The notes beneath the pieces are model-generated. The model ran no database searches, was not told the DNA's origin, and worked only from the letters and a program-made list of their open reading frames with translations. The translations under genes were made by a program, and so were the position numbers. Positions 25,286 to 36,494 of a stretch of 64,000 nucleotides of DNA are shown here, piece by piece. How positions within the stretch are numbered: position 1 is the first letter of the stretch; each line of letters starts with the position of its first letter. Origin of the DNA: Macrostomum hystrix (lineage: Eukaryota; Platyhelminthes; Macrostomidae); assembly GCA_950097015.1 (NCBI GenBank), contig CATNEN010000003.1:3885501-3949500 (forward strand), given 5' to 3'.

Positions 25286-26485
25286 ATGATCTATTTGGGG
25301 ATCTAGATGGGATCTAGTTGGGGATCTAGTTAGGGATCCATTTAAGGATCTAGTTGGGATCTAATTGGGGATCAAGTTGGGATCAAGTTGGGGATCTAGT
25401 TGGTATCCAGTTTACGATCGAGTTAAGGATCTAGTTGAGGATCTAGTTGGGGATCTAGTTGAGGATCTAGTTGGGGATCTAGTTGTGAATCTAGTTCGAA
25501 ATCTAGTTGAGGATCTAGTTGGGGATCTAGTTGGGGATCTAGTTGTGGATCTAGTTAAGGATCTAGTTGGGGATCTAGTTGGGGATCTAGTTGGTATCCA
25601 GTTTACGATCGAGTTAAGGATCTAGTTGAGGATCTAGTTGGGGATCTAGTTGTGGATCTAGTTGGGGATCTAGTTGAGGATCTAGTTGGGGATCTAGTTG
25701 GGGATCTAGTTGTGGATCTAGTTAAGGATCTAGTTGGGGATCTAGTTGGGGATCTAGTTGGTATCCAGTTTACGATCGAGTTAAGGATCTAGTTGAGGAT
25801 CTAGTTGGGGATCTAGTTGAGGATCTAGTTGGGGATCTAGTTGGAGATCTAGTTAAGGATCTAGTTGAGGATCTAGTTGGAGATCTAGTTGTGAATCTAG
25901 TTGGGAATCTAGTTGAGGATCTAGTTGGGGATCTAGTTGGGGATCTAGTTGGGGATCCAGTTAAGGATCTAGTTGGGGATCTAGTTGGGGATCTAGTTGG
26001 GGATCTAGTTAAGGATCTAGTTAAGGATCTAGTTGTGGATCTAGTTAAGGATCTAGTTGAGAATCTAGTTAAGGATATAGTTGAGAATCTAGTTGGGGAT
26101 CTAGTTAGGGATCTAGTTGGGGATCTAGTTAAGGATCTAGTTAAGGATCTAGTTGAGGATCTAGTTGGGGATCTAGTTGAGGATCTAGTTGGGGATCTAG
26201 TTTGAGATCTAGTTAAGGATATAGTTAAGGATCTAGTTAAGGATCTAGTTGAGGATCTAGTTGAGGATCTAGTTGGGGATCTAGTTTGAGATCTAGTTAA
26301 GGATATAGTTAAGGATCTAGTTAAGGATCTAGTTGAGGATCTAGTTGAGGATCTAGTTGGGGATCTAGTTAAGGATATAGTTGGGAATCTAGTTAGTAAT
26401 TTAGTTGGTGATCTTGTTGGGGATCTACTTGGGGATCTAGTTAAGGATGTAGTTTGGGATCTTGTTGATTATGAAGTTGAGACTT
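25286..26485 (+). repeat. 12-bp minisatellite (GGGGATCTAGTT), about 100 units
   Basis: Almost every unit carries GATCTAG. Because 12 is a multiple of three, one frame reads a DLVG/DLVE/DLVK tetrapeptide for long stretches, a composition effect. An 11-base variant (GGTATCCAGTT) followed by ACGATCGAG marks a composite unit recurring near 25400, 25591 and 25758. Confidence 0.97.
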
Positions 26486-27252
26486 AGTTTCGTAATATTT
26501 TGGGACTGAATTTGTGTTTTTCTACATTTCAGAACTACTTTAAGGTAAAGTGATGACGGACATGTAGCAGTAGCTCATTCGGCACAGTTTCGTTGAAACC
26601 TTAAAACTGTTTCGTTGCACCTGCTGCTTCTTTCGAATCATAACGAATGAACTTCAATTACCAAAAGCAATTAGATTTGTTGGTTATCCTTACAGCTATT
26701 TGTGAGTGAGTGTGCATCATTTTTCTCCTATCTATGACGGGTCAAGTATATTGGTGAATAGTTAATAGAATCACAGTGTTTTACAAAAAAGCAATCTATA
26801 CTTATACGCTAGTATAATAACGCTTTATTATATCTTCTCGGTTACAACTAGCTGCAATGCCATTATGTACAGTGTGCTCAAAGCCAGACACATGCGGGAT
26901 GCAATATACACAAGTATGTGAGTTTGCTTCAATTTGCGTGAGAAAAAAGCGTTTGAGAATCTGTTTACACAAACAAACTGCGGGTTGCTCTGACTTGCTA
27001 GAAAAAAACACGAGCAAACAAGCAAAAAAAAACATAATTTGCTTGCACAAATTGAGTTCAGCGAAACCAGACACTATAATTTCAGCATGCAGCGCAGTTC
27101 ATTGTCATTTTGGAAGCTGCAGGAAATGTTTGTTGTATTCTAACAATCTCCTGAATCATTTATCAACTATCTCAACAGCGTCCTTAAAAATCTTCCAGCA
27201 CTTCCTGAAGTCACCTTCTGAAGGGATCTTCTCGACGACGACACGGGACCGA
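26486..27252 (-). other. Likely 3' UTR of the POU4 gene and spacer
   Basis: It follows the POU4 stop codon on the - strand. The complement of TTTATT at 26824-26829 gives an AATAAA signal about 430 bases past the stop. An overlapping + strand open frame (26857-27390) runs through this region into the antisense of the homeodomain and is treated as a shadow. Confidence 0.45.
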
Positions 27253-29017
27253 TCAGTGCGGGCTTGGGTGCATTCCTGGGGTTGCGAATTTCATCCGCTT
27301 CTGCTTCTGGCGCTGGTTGCAGAACCAGACTCGCACAACGTTCTTCTTCAGGTTGAGCTTCTCAGCGATCTGGGCGATCTTCTCCGATGATGGCCGCGGC
27401 TGCACGTGGAAGTAGGCCTCCAGCGAGCGCTTCTCGGCGTCCGTTATCGACGTCCGCTTGCGCTTCTTGTCTAGACCGTCGCCGTAGACGTCCGGGTTCT
27501 TCTGACGCTCCATGGCGACGTGCTCGGCCTCCTCCAGCCAGGCCTGCAGCACCGGCTTCAGCGCGATCATGTTGTTGTGGCTCAGGGTCAGCGACTCGAA
27601 CCGGCAGATGGTCGACTGGGACAGCGAGCCGACGCCGGGCAGCTTGAGGTTGCCGAGGGCCTTGCCAACATCGGCCTGAGTGACGCCCAGTTTAATGCGC
27701 CTCTGTTTGAATCGTTCAGCGAAGGCTTCGAGTTCGCGAGGATCATAGTCCATGAGTTCCACGGCGGTGGCCGCCGCGACACTGGCGTAGTGAGACGACG
27801 GGCTCATACACTGCTGCTGCTGCTGTTGATGCTGTTGCAACTGCTGCTGATGCTGCTGGAGCTGCTGCTGCTGCTGCTCGTGCTGCTGCTGGTGATGATG
27901 CAGCTGCTGATGCTGTAGCTGCTGATGACCTGCAGCGACCATATGTGGATTCGTTGGATAGGCCAGATTTTGATAGCCGCCATAGCCCACCATCGCCTGC
28001 ATGTGATGATGATGGCCCAGCTCCTGCTGCTGCTGCTGCTGATGCTGCTGATGATGATGATGCTGCTGATGATGCATCTGGTCCTGCATGTACAGCGTAT
28101 GCGGCGGCTGCATCTGGGCATAAAGGTTCTCCTGGTGATGTCGCAGGAAGGCTGGCATGCCGCCGCCATTCCCGGGCTTGACATCCGAGCAGACACCGCC
28201 ACCGCCGTCAACCAGACTGTTGGCTGCGGCGCGAGCCAGAAGCTGATGATCGTCCAACGAGAATGGAGCCCCAGGAACTGCAGCCTGAGTGGAATGGTCG
28301 TCAGGGAAAGGCTGGTTTGTTTCTCAGGCTATAACAGTAGAGCTTTAGTGCAGCAAGAAATCTATAATTGATTATTATGCTGCCTCAGACGCCGCGACTA
28401 CACGCATTTAATTTATTTATAACGAGAAGAAGGCGACTCAAACTCCGGCGCCAGTAGGTTTTGCGAGTGCAGGTCAGCATGTGCTTATATTCTAAAGGGC
28501 GTCAGTTTTATGGCCGTTAAATTATACAAAATGAGCATTATGAAAAATTCAATGCTTTCGGGGCCATGAGTTCAGCTTTCAGTTTGGTGTGGAAATTCTG
28601 CTCCCTAATAGCGGGACAGAAATCAGGTATATAGGCCATGCAGTCATGCAGGCTATTAACGAACGGTCAGGACTGGTTGCCAGCCCCAATCCCTCACACA
28701 CTTTCCTTCGCTGCCGCGCGAAATGCCACCGAGCCTCTCCATGCTTTCCCTACCTGGAGACCAGCTGACTTCAATTCTGTTCTCCCACGCATATACTATA
28801 GAGAAGTTTGTTGACTTTTGTCTGTCAGATATCAGTGTTAAGCAGGAGTTCATGCGTTCTCACAATATGTGGTACTCACCGTTGCGTTGCCGCATCGCCT
28901 GACCGCCATGTCCCAGGGTGAGCCGCGATACGACACGGACTGGCCATAGAGGCTGTCAACCATCGCCAGCTCGTGCGGACTGCCCGCCGAGCCAGCCGCT
29001 GTCGTTGATGAAGCCAT
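27253..29017 (-). CDS. POU4: POU class 4 homeodomain transcription factor (Brn3/unc-86/acj6 type), exons 29017-28880 and 28284-27253
   Basis: A nuclear DNA-binding regulator; class IV POU factors specify sensory neurons across animals. The model has 389 residues (family about 350-420). Exon 1 (46 codons) starts at ATG 29017-29015 and ends at a GTGAGT donor; exon 2 starts after CTCAG at 28285. Both junctions are phase 0. The junction falls inside the class-defining POU-IV box: AVRRCGNAT is followed by AVPGAPFSLDDHQLLARA, comparable to the Brn3 form. A long Gln/His-rich linker (about residues 115-205) follows. The POU-specific domain is at about 227-301 (DPRELEAFAERFKQRRIKLG, SQSTICRFESLTLSHNNM), the homeodomain at about 319-378, with recognition helix VVRVWFCNQRQKQKR. 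A short tail ends PGMHPSPH. Further 5' UTR exons are possible. Confidence 0.95.
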
Positions 29018-29815
29018 GTCTTTCTCGGTCGCTACAAAGATCTGATTAGAATTCTATTCAACAGTTAATTAGGCTACTGATAGATAATTGTGTTTGATTG
29101 AACACACAGTCACCTTAGCTGGCTCTGTGTGTGTGTGTGGGGGTGTCTGAGGTATCCGGGGTCAATCTTCAGGTTCGGACTGGGTGAAACCTGAGGTGTG
29201 TGGTGTGTGCAGGAGTGTGTGAGAACGAGAGAGAGAGAGAGGCGGCCTAGGGCTCAGGTGAATAATTTAGCTAGCTTCAATTATTCAAACTTTCAACACT
29301 TTAAATTGCGGGAAGGAATGGGGATGCCCAACTTTGGGGACAAGAACTCACGGCTGGATGGCTGTGGCTGCCAAACTGGCCCTGGCCAATAGGACGCATC
29401 GACGATGCCGAGAAGCTGCTGCCGTGGACCCCACAGGTCTGAGCACTGTGTGCTCAAGACGGGAAGGAATGGATGTTGGGCCAGATGGGGGGAGAATTTT
29501 GCGGCGATCGGGCGTCCAATCAGAATTTTTTCGGGATTTTGTCGGGGGGGAAGAGGAGAAATTCAATGCGAATCCATGACCTGTCGACTGGAGCCCCACT
29601 TTTGGTGGATGCACGCTGAGGGCATATTTAAAATTAATGAAAAAAACTTCACCAATGCAGCCCTGCATTTATGCGTATATCTTGTGCTTTTTGTGTCCGT
29701 TATTTTAAACTAAACACTGCTAGCTGTTAGATACGTACGTAGAAAGTAAAGTTAATGCGTCTTATAAATCTGGCTAACTGACTCACATAACTATACCTAC
29801 TATATTTCCTTAGAA
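29018..29815. other. Upstream region of POU4, no coding gene seen
   Basis: It contains short GT and GA runs (near 29127 and 29228). Several overlapping open frames of 64-106 codons on both strands are unrecognised. Promoter function is expected from position only. Confidence 0.4.
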
Positions 29816-29819
29816 AGTA

Positions 29820-30345
29820 ATACGCTTACTTACTTACTCACTTATTTACTTACTTACTTTACTTACTTGCATTGACTCACTCACTCACTCACTCACTAAT
29901 TCACTCACTCACTCACTCACTCACTCACTCACTCACTCACTCACTCACTCACTCACTCACTAATTCACTCACTCACTCACTCACTCACTCACTCACTCAC
30001 TCACTCACTAATTCACTCACTCACTCACTCACTCACTCACTCACTCACTCACTCACTAATTCACTCACTCACTCATTCACTCACTCACTCACTCACTCAC
30101 TCACTCACTAATTCACTCACTCACTCACTCACTAATTCACTCACTCACTAATTCACTCACTCACTCACTCACTAATTCACTCACTCACTCATTCACTCAC
30201 TCACTAATTCACTCACTCACTCACTCACTCACTCACTCACTCACTCACTAATTCACTCACTCACTCACTCACTCATTCACTCACTCACTCACTCACTCAC
30301 TCACTCATTCACTCACCCACTCACTCACTCACTCACTCAACGCGC
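29820..30345 (+). repeat. ACTC tetranucleotide microsatellite, about 500 bp
   Basis: Nearly uninterrupted (ACTC)n, broken regularly by AATTC or ATTC units. It starts with a short run of (ACTT)n at 29827-29868. Because the period is four bases, one frame yields a THSL repeat with no stop. Confidence 0.97.
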
Positions 30346-30674
30346 TATTTATTAAATTTTATTCTGGCAGTAGTGTACTTACCATTCTACTTATAGTATG
30401 CTGACTACGTAAAATATTGAATTTTACTGCATAGAATTTGTTATATCAGAAGCAAGATATTCTACACTACGTTTCTACATGTACATATATATATATTTTA
30501 GAAAAAAAACTAAAAATAAATTTCGTAGTCTGTGGCCCGACTGTGCAAAGTGCAATTTAATTATTTAACGAGTATAATACAAGACCAAAGTTCATAACCT
30601 CACGATAATTCTCTAATTATACTGCAAATCATTTTGATCTAATCAGTCAAATCTGCTACTCTCTTGCAGCCGCA

Positions 30675-31313
30675 ATGACTGACACAAAACTGTCCGTTAA
30701 GCAGGGCATTGTGAAGCGCATGTACGAAAATGAACAATACTGTCGACAGATACAACTGAACGAATTAAGTTCAGACTCAGATAGAAGTGAAGACTCAATG
30801 TTTGAGCCCAGGAAGCATCACCAGGCTCACAAGACTCAATCACAGGCTAGTGCTATAGGGCCAGTAAAGCATCAAATGAAGCCGAACGTCGCCAGCTCGC
30901 GTGTCCAAACTGTTCCCAACTTCTTTGTAAACAACTTTGGCACTTGCGACATCATCTCGCTCTGCTTGACCTTCGCTACTTGCCTGCTGTACGCTGGCGG
31001 TTTTTATCTGTGGCTGTTTCACGGATTGTTTCCAACGAAGACAGCCAAGCCTAGCTGGGCCTCGGCAGGTGTGTTCTGTATCTGCTGCTCCAGCAGCCTA
31101 CTGCTGCTGCACTTGCTTATTTGCTTCGGTCGAGTCGCTCTAAACTCGTCGCCGTCTCAGCGAGAACTAGAAATGTTTACAGCCTTCTCGAGGCGATGCA
31201 AAATGGTCGCGAACGTTGAAGAGGTTGAGACTGTACCATTCGAGTTATACGGCGAGTTTAACGAGGACATCGACCAATCGCCCACCTACATTTTGGACCA
31301 GTCGGGCAGGTGA
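30675..31313 (+). CDS. Hypothetical protein with two transmembrane segments
   Basis: An uninterrupted frame of 212 residues that I do not recognise. The first 80 residues are hydrophilic with acidic Ser/Asp (SSDSDRSED, 32-40) and His/Gln-rich parts. Two hydrophobic spans lie at about 92-118 and 131-153, the second Cys/Leu-rich. The tail is acidic and ends YILDQSGR. No signal peptide is apparent, so a two-pass protein with both ends on the same side is likely. The ATG is five bases after CTCTTGCAG, a strong 3' splice site, suggesting a 5' UTR intron or a trans-splice acceptor. A possible donor (CAGGTGACG) overlaps the stop codon, so the C-terminus could continue in another exon. Composition and codon use look like a real gene. 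Confidence 0.7.
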   Translation: MTDTKLSVKQGIVKRMYENEQYCRQIQLNELSSDSDRSEDSMFEPRKHHQAHKTQSQASAIGPVKHQMKPNVASSRVQTVPNFFVNNFGTCDIISLCLTFATCLLYAGGFYLWLFHGLFPTKTAKPSWASAGVFCICCSSSLLLLHLLICFGRVALNSSPSQRELEMFTAFSRRCKMVANVEEVETVPFELYGEFNEDIDQSPTYILDQSGR

Positions 31314-32520
31314 CGCGCTCTGCTCATTTTGGGGCCGGCTCCTGGTCGGTCATTTCACCGGATGTTCTGCATTTAATATTCATGTTCATTCATGGCATAT
31401 GTTAACGGTTTGATTGTCAAAGCTGCAGTTTTGATTGCTTTATTCAAAATTGACGAAATCAATGCGAAGTTAAATATATATTTTAGGCTGTCCCAAAATG
31501 GAGAAAACAGGGCGCGCGCACTTATACGTGGCGCAGGATATACATTAATATAGAATTATATGTATATTATGTATATTTATATATATATGTTATTATTGGA
31601 CAAATCCTTCGGACTCCATCTTAAGAGACTGTGTGATTCAAACAATGTAATTTTTACTAAAAACTGATCAGTACACGTTTTCGAATTCAAGTTTTAAGAT
31701 TCATTCACTGGTACGCTTGGAAAGTCGGGCATTTTAAATTGCGTGCATATCAGCATGTGCATAATTGAGGACGACGTCGTATTTTGATATGGACAGTACA
31801 TAAGCCATGTACTTTTAATTTGTATACTTTAAATTCGTAGCAAGATACCTAAGTGGATTAATTGCAGCAGCAGGAAAGTGGATACAATACTTAAAACATC
31901 TAATTTAAATAAATTGTGTTTGAAAAGTGTTTGGTATATGCAGGTATAACGATGCTGAGCATAAAAAATGTCGCCGTCGATCTTCATGTATGCATATGCG
32001 GTTTGATTGTTGTTCGAAGCAAAAGTGGTAAAAAAGCAAAAGTAGCAAGACGTGATCATTTACATTGCAACTGACAAATAGCAGTTTTTTGTAACCCAGA
32101 ACAAATGCTATTAGTACTTTCACGAATGAACGCCAGTTAAATTCATATTATTAAAAATGAGACGAAAATTCAATTCGCGACATAGTAAACATTTAAACGC
32201 ATTTTGCGGACTGTTCTGGGCCCTTCTGGCACATATAGAAGTTATTTCATGCAAGCAGTCTGAAATTAATTGGAAGCAATGCACGAAACATCATCAATTG
32301 AAATTACAATTCACGTTTAATATAACTGGAGTTTGAAAGACTAATACTAACAAGCTACTCATAATATTATAAGAGCTTAAGTCAAAGAAAGTCTAATTAA
32401 AATTCAGCATAAACTTTCCAATCGTACCTGCGTAGCCTTTTTCGATTTCTGTATTAGCTGTCGACTTTATTAAGTATTTCTTCGAAGTAACGACTGTCGT
32501 TATCTGTTTACTAATTGTGC
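31314..32520. other. AT-rich intergenic DNA between the two-TM gene and HSP70 copy 1
   Basis: No open frame with a recognisable product. It contains TA-rich runs near 31560-31590. The right end merges into the HSP70 promoter. Confidence 0.6.
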
Positions 32521-32555
32521 AGAACATTCTAGAAACTTCTCTACCAGAATTTTCC
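32521..32555 (+). promoter_or_regulatory. Heat shock elements of HSP70 copy 1
   Basis: AGAACATTCTAGAAACTTCT (32521-32540) is four perfect alternating nGAAn/nTTCn pentamers, a strong HSF1 trimer site. A second pair, CAGAATTTTCC, follows at 32545-32555. Both sit 30-65 bases upstream of the TATA box, the typical placement for heat-inducible HSP70 genes. Confidence 0.9.
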
Positions 32556-32585
32556 AATACACCCACCCACCGTTTACGTTGCCTT

Positions 32586-32593
32586 TATATAAA
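32586..32593 (+). promoter_or_regulatory. TATA box of HSP70 copy 1
   Basis: TATATAAA is about 100 bases before the ATG, so transcription would start near 32616 with a 5' UTR of about 70 bases. Confidence 0.8.
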
Positions 32594-32687
32594 GACACCC
32601 AAAGCGCACTCCAAGAACAATTTTAAACGCTGAGTTGTCCAAGCTGTCCATCGTTGCCATTGAGTGAAGCTAGCGTATACAGCAACC

Positions 32688-35600
32688 ATGTCGAAGGCTC
32701 CAGCTATCGGAATCGATCTCGGTACTACATATTCTTGCGTTGGCGTTTTCCAACATGGAAAAGTCGAGATAATCGCAAATGACCAAGGCAATCGTACCAC
32801 ACCTAGCTATGTTGCATTTACTGACACTGAGCGACTTATAGGAGATTCGGCCAAAAATCAGGTTGCATTGAATCCTTCCAATACAGTATTTGGTAAGAAC
32901 TTTTTCATTACATTACCATCTATAAACCAACATAAGAAAAAAGAATTATGTTGTCTGCAAGTCCTCATGGCTCAAATGTTTTTTGTCTGCTCAAATGCTT
33001 GACTGTCCGTTTTTTCCACAAATAAGTTTTACAAAGTCCAGTTTTAGTTGATGCCTTAATTAAAACATAAGAAAATTAATTTAAGAATTGTAACAAAAGA
33101 TTAAATCTATAGGTTGTTCAGATGGCCATGCAAGACAATAAAATATTATACCCATATTAAAATAGAGAAATAGGCCTAGAGATGCAATTGTGCTTAACAA
33201 AATTAAAACACACATTAGCTTTTTGCAACTTATTTCTTATTTTCAAATAAAATAAACAATATTTAAACTATAAACTATGTAGCCTAAAGCAAATTTCAAT
33301 TATAGGCCTAAAGCATGTCTGATTAAAATATCAGAATAAGATCTATCTATTTAGTCATTTAACATAATTTCTTTCTAAAAAAGTAAATAATAAGTGCTAG
33401 TAGAGTAGTATTCATGCAGATCAATTCCAAAATAACATTATTTATAGGCCCTAAGTTTATTGATATTTTTTTGAATTGTACTTAAACTTACCGTCATTCA
33501 TAACTTATAACTAAAAAATTCATTTACTTTTCTTCAATGTAGATGCAAAACGACTCATTGGCCGTAAGTTCGATGACACAGTTGTCCAACAAGACATGAA
33601 GCACTGGCCTTTCACTGTCATCAATGATGGTACTAGGCCCAAGATCCAAGTGGAGTTCAAAGGCGAGACCAAGACCTTCTTTGCTGAGGAGATCTCCTCG
33701 ATGGTGCTGACTAAGATGAAGGAGACTGCTGAGGCCTACCTTGGCAAAACTGTCACCGATGCTGTGGTCACTGTTCCTGCCTACTTCAACGACAGCCAGC
33801 GCCAGGCCACAAAGGATGCTGGTGCCATCGCTGGACTGAATGTGCTGCGCATCATCAACGAGCCCACTGCCGCTGCCATTGCCTATGGCCTGGACAAGAA
33901 AAGTGGTCACGAGAGGAATGTGCTCATCTTTGACCTGGGCGGCGGCACCTTCGATGTGTCTATCCTGACCATCGAGGAGGGCATCTTCGAAGTGAAGTCC
34001 ACTGCCGGCGACACCCATCTGGGAGGCGAGGACTTTGACAACCGAATGGTGACCCACTTCATCCAGGAGTTCAAGCGCAAGTACAAGAAGGACATGAGCG
34101 ACAACAAGCGCGCTGTGAGGCGTCTGCGCACCGCCTGCGAGAGGGCCAAGCGAACTCTGAGCAGCGCCGCTCAGGCCAACATCGAGATCGACAGCCTATA
34201 CGAGGGCATCGACTTTTACACCAGCATCACCAGGGCCCGCTTCGAGGAGCTCAACGCCGACCTGTTCCGCGGCACCCTGGAGCCAGTGGAGAAGTCGCTG
34301 CGAGACGCCAAGCTGGACAAGGCCTCCATCAACGAGATTGTGCTGGTCGGTGGCTCCACTCGCATCCCTAAGATCCAGAAGCTGCTGCAGGTGAGCCAGC
34401 CAAGTGCTAATAACTGGTTTATAAGGCTTGTTTAGGTGCTCCCTCACTCCAAAGCAGCTCTTCCCACTGTGCGACCTTCGGCATGATGATATTCTGTAAG
34501 GTATTCGCGGTTTCGACAGACGGACCTGCAGTGGGTCCTTTGATGTCCAAGACCTTCCTTAGTCTGATCCGAGTCGCACATCGAGCTGTTTTTAGTTGGG
34601 GATCAGCAAGTGGATTAGTGTCCAGTTTAATCTCACTAGGGATCAGTCAGTGGATTAGTGTTGGTTTAAACCCTCAGCTCACATGATGAAATTCTGCAAG
34701 GTATTCGCGGTTTCGACAGATGGACCTGTAGTGGGTCCTCTGATGCCCAAGACCTTCCTTAGTCTGAGCAGACTGCCCAGTTTGAGCACCCTGAGCTGGC
34801 AGTGACGAGTCCGCAGACGACTCACCCTGGCCTCTCCCCAACCACCGCGCCATTCCCGCAGGACTTCTTCAGCGGCAAGGAGCTCAACAAGTCCATCAAC
34901 CCGGACGAGGCCGTGGCCTACGGCGCCGCTGTGCAGGCCGCCATCCTCCACGGCGACAAGTCCGAGGCCGTGCAGGACCTGCTGCTTCTCGACGTGACGC
35001 CTCTGTCGCTGGGCATCGAGACTGCCGGCGGCGTGATGACTGCTCTCATCAAGCGCAACACCACCATCCCGACCAAGCAGACTCAGACCTTCACCACCTA
35101 CTCTGACAACCAGCCAGGTGTGCTAATCCAGGTCTACGAAGGTGAGCGCGCCATGACCAAGGACAACAACCTGCTGGGCAAGTTTGAGCTCTCCGGCATC
35201 CCGCCTGCTCCGCGCGGCGTGCCCCAGATCGAGGTCACCTTCGACATCGACTCCAACGGCATCCTCAACGTCTCCGCCGTCGAGAAGAGCACCAACAAGG
35301 AGAACAAAATCACCATCACCAACGACAAGGGCCGCCTCAGCAAGGAGGACATCGAGCGCATGGTCAACGAGGCCGAGCGCTACAAGGCCGAGGACGAAAA
35401 GCAGAAGGACCGCGTCGCCGCCAAGAACTCCCTCGAGAGCTACGCCTTCTCCATGCGCCAGACTGTCGAGGACGAGAAGCTCAAGGACAAAATCTCCGAG
35501 GGCGACAAAAAGATCATCCTCGACAAGTGCGGCGAGATCATCAAGTGGCTCGACGCCAACCAGACCGCCGAGAAGGAAGAATACGATCATCAGCAGAAGG

Positions 35601-35776
35601 AGCTCGAGAAAGTCTGCAACCCCATCATCACCAAGCTCTACCAGGCTGCCGGCGGAGCTGGTGGCATGCCCGGCGGCTTCCCTGGCGGAGCTCCTGGCGC
35701 TGGCGGCGCCGCTGGTCAAGGCGCTCGCACCGGCGGCGGTGGCGGCTCCGGCCCCACCATCGAGGAGGTCGATTAA
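32688..35776 (+). CDS. HSP70: Cytosolic HSP70, copy 1 (exons 32688-32892, 33543-34390, 34862-35776)
   Basis: ATP-dependent cytosolic chaperone, 655 residues, normal family length. The start is ATG at 32688 ([20 protein letters not shown]); a longer in-frame stretch upstream is not needed. Exon 1 ends in NTVFG with donor GTAAGA; exon 2 rebuilds [10 protein letters not shown]. Exon 2 ends KIQKLLQ at a GTGAGC donor; exon 3 begins DFFSGKELN. Signatures seen: [36 protein letters not shown]. The C-terminus is Gly-rich and ends GPTIEEVD, the EEVD motif of nucleocytosolic HSP70s that binds TPR co-chaperones. Heat shock elements and a TATA box lie upstream. Exons 2-3 and intron 2 are almost identical to copy 2, whereas exon 1 and intron 1 differ. 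One visible residue difference in exon 2 is KSGHERN against KSGQERN. Confidence 0.97.
34391..34861 (+). other. HSP70 copy 1 intron 2 with an 87-bp direct duplication
   Basis: A block holding GGTATTCGCGGTTTCGACAG occurs at 34482-34567 and again at 34682-34768, about 200 bases apart and near identical. Between the blocks are two units of a 39-42-bp repeat (GATCAGTCAGTGGATTAGTG). The same intron in copy 2 has seven such units. Confidence 0.85.
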
Positions 35777-35970
35777 AAGTGCACAAAAATTTCTAATGGC
35801 TGCTATTCAGTTTCAGAGTTTCACCTGACAATTATTTATTAATTTCGATCGAAATCAAGTCGATTTTTACACCGGTGTATCGACTTTACCAAGCAGCACT
35901 ATTTGACTGTCAATTGACTTCCCACACAATATTCTAACCAGGAAACTAATATCAGCGAACCTGAATAATT

Positions 35971-35976
35971 AATAAA
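35971..35976 (+). terminator. Candidate poly(A) signal of HSP70 copy 1
   Basis: AATAAA is about 195 bases after the stop codon. Confidence 0.6.
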
Positions 35977-36494
35977 TACTTTTATATTCTCTTCCAAGTT
36001 TTTCTGGAATCTACTAAAAGAATAGACAGGTAGGCAAGTTTTATGCCCATTCCTAGCCAATTTTGTCTGTTAGAAACTCTGCTTTCATTGTAAAGATGCA
36101 GAATTTTTCCTAGTTTGCTTTACACGAGCTACAAAAAATCTACTGCTTTTCATTTCTTGACTATTTACCCATTCAACTGGTTCAGTTGCTACATAGCTAC
36201 TCATCGCCATTTGTCCGTTTTTACCTGTGGCATAGCAGAAACGGCTGGCGTTTTCTCGCCTAATAAACAGAAATAATACATTGAAGACCTGAAGTTTTAT
36301 TTTTCGATAGCAAAGCGTTTTGCTTATTTTTTAGGAGGCATTTTGCTTTTTGTTATTAACATCTGAATTTGGTTTTGGTTTTTCTTATTTAGTTCTGAAA
36401 TTCTAGCTTTCAGCATTGAACTGAATAACTCAGTCCTCAGGTTTCGCCCTTTAGACTGCTACATGTTCGAAAATGTTTAAATGTTTGAAACTCC
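35977..36494. other. Unique AT-rich spacer, no gene seen
   Basis: No open frame or motif beyond a second AATAAA-like string (AATAAACAG near 36260). Confidence 0.6.

Noticed and set aside
26857-27390. 177-codon + strand frame next to POU4
   Set aside because: It overlaps the antisense of the homeodomain exon and its 3' UTR and has no recognisable domain.
27804-28371. Leu/Met-, Ser- and Asp/Ala-rich frames overlapping POU4 exon 2
   Set aside because: Shadows of the CAG/CAT tract in other frames.
35123-35719. 198-codon open frame antisense to HSP70 exon 3 (and its twin at 41736-42332)
   Set aside because: Long antisense frames in GC-rich HSP70 genes are a known codon-bias effect; the sense frame is the conserved chaperone.
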